In this document: one piece after another, positions 29,457-30,114 of the stretch
How positions within the stretch are numbered: position 1 is the first letter of the stretch
How the letters are laid out: each line of letters opens with the position of its first letter
From: DAOTWP01 sp034435675
GTDB lineage: Bacteria; Chloroflexota; Anaerolineae; Aggregatilineales; Phototrophicaceae
Assembly (NCBI GenBank): GCA_034435675.1
Contig: DAOTWP010000170.1
Span: 1-30,114 of the forward strand
DNA: 30,114 bases
Direction of reading: 5' to 3'
Notes under the pieces: generated by a model
The model's database searches: none
What the model was told of the DNA's origin: nothing
Seen by the model: the letters and a program-made list of their open reading frames with translations, nothing else
Translations under genes and position numbers: made by a program

Positions 29457-30114
29457 ATGCGTAAACACGTTCTCTTGCTCCTCGTCCTGATGATGGTGCT
29501 GTCCATGACCGTAACCGTTGCTCAGGATGCGTCAGCAGTAGACTGCGGAACCACCGAGGAAGTGACCATCACTTACGTCGGCGATCCTGCCGGGCTGCAC
29601 CCGCAGGCAGAAGCCGCCGCCATTGAACGTTTTATGGCGGCTTGCCCCAATATCACCGTTGAACGCATCGAAGGCTCTGCCAACGGGCAGGAACTGCTCT
29701 CCACCTACCTGTCAGCATTCGAGGCACAAAGCGGTGACTTCGACGTGATCCGCGTCGATGTGATCTGGCCCGGCGTGCTGGCGCCGCATCTGCTCGACCT
29801 GACGCCGTATGTGTCGCAGGAACAGGTCGACTCCTACCTGCCCGCGCTGATTATCAACGACACCGTGGACGGGCAGTTAGTGGCGCTGCCGCTGCGTATC
29901 GGCTTTGGCATGTTGTACTACCGCACCGACCTGCTGGAAAAATACGGTTTTGACGCCCCGCCGCAGACCTGGGACGAACTGGCAGAAATGGCGCAGGTGA
30001 TCCAGGACGGCGAACGCGCAGAAGGCAATGCAGAATTCTGGGGCTTTGTGTGGCAGGGCAACGCCTATGAAGGCTTGACCACCAACGCGCTTGAGTGGCA
30101 GGTCTCCAACGGTG
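29457..30114 (+). CDS. ABC transporter sugar-binding protein (3' partial)
   Basis: 219 complete codons are visible; the gene runs out of the window. A signal peptide (MRKHVLLLLVLMMVLSMTVTV, cleavage near AQDASA) is followed by a family 1 extracellular solute-binding fold: AIERFMAACPNITVERIEG, DFDVIRVDVIWPGVLAPHLL, GFGMLYYRTDLLEKYGF, PQTWDELAEMAQVIQ and WQGNAYEGLTTNALEW. The last motif and VDVIWPG are typical of trehalose/maltose-type binding proteins (ThuE-like), so an alpha-glucoside or similar disaccharide is the best guess. ATG 29457 has AAAGGA 8 nt upstream and starts the signal peptide. An in-frame ATG at 29385, also with AAAGGA (4 nt), would add 24 residues before the signal and is less likely. 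The permease genes should follow outside the window. Confidence 0.92.
   Translation, partial: MRKHVLLLLVLMMVLSMTVTVAQDASAVDCGTTEEVTITYVGDPAGLHPQAEAAAIERFMAACPNITVERIEGSANGQELLSTYLSAFEAQSGDFDVIRVDVIWPGVLAPHLLDLTPYVSQEQVDSYLPALIINDTVDGQLVALPLRIGFGMLYYRTDLLEKYGFDAPPQTWDELAEMAQVIQDGERAEGNAEFWGFVWQGNAYEGLTTNALEWQVSNG

Noticed and set aside
1..30114. Mobile element, phage or CRISPR content
   Set aside because: No transposase, integrase, tRNA-linked att site or spaced repeat array; genes are housekeeping or metabolic with uniform composition.

Overview
This is GC-rich chromosomal DNA with no transposase, integrase, phage gene, CRISPR array, tRNA or rRNA that I can see. The gene set is a fused glyA-gcvT, a fused murF-alr, a K+-independent membrane pyrophosphatase, a ba3-type (B-family) haem-copper oxidase with its tiny IIa subunit, and lipoproteins and secreted proteins with Thr/Pro-rich linkers. 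This fits a Chloroflexota bacterium, most like Anaerolineae. That placement is inference from gene content; no marker gene in the window settles it.

Layout. 1-2630 (+): 3' part of a serine hydroxymethyltransferase fused to aminomethyltransferase (glycine cleavage T protein). 2852-6792 (-): proton-pumping pyrophosphatase hppA and a two-TM RCK/TrkA-N protein. 6952-8892 (+): secreted TAP-like alpha/beta hydrolase. 8947-12638 (-): gcvH-gcvPA-gcvPB behind a sigma70-type promoter, a glycine riboswitch and a terminator. 12671-13096 (-): unknown protein. 13330-17981 (+): respiratory cluster of lipoprotein cytochrome c, CoxIIa, CuA subunit II, subunit I, terminator, small membrane protein and Sco copper chaperone. 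18076-20622 (-): MurF-Alr fusion. 20623-21258: long intergenic region with foldable elements. 21259-22368 (+): tgt. 22596-23420 (+): PstS-like lipoprotein. 23456-24802 (-): LmbE/PIG-L deacetylase and TPR membrane protein. 25014-26423 (+): DUF3048 secreted protein. 26478-27683 (-): ROK repressor, divergent from 27776-30114 (+), which encodes a PHP/DUF3604-like hydrolase and the start of a sugar ABC-transporter binding protein.

How the genes fit together. GcvH, GcvPA, GcvPB and the T domain supply three of the four parts of the glycine cleavage system (dihydrolipoamide dehydrogenase is not in the window). The fused SHMT would interconvert glycine and serine with the methylene-THF produced by the T domain. 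The riboswitch ties gcvH-PA-PB to glycine supply. The respiratory cluster encodes a terminal oxidase with its own electron donor and copper-insertion factor. The right end looks like a carbohydrate-uptake locus controlled by the divergent ROK regulator through a palindrome lying between and over the -35/-10 elements.

The most unusual items are the degenerate second T-like domain inside the GlyA-GcvT fusion, the MurF half of MurF-Alr with altered catalytic positions, the RCK protein without a K+ filter, the singlet glycine riboswitch with an apparent ghost helix overlapping its terminator, and a 95-nt element closed by a 12-bp stem upstream of tgt.
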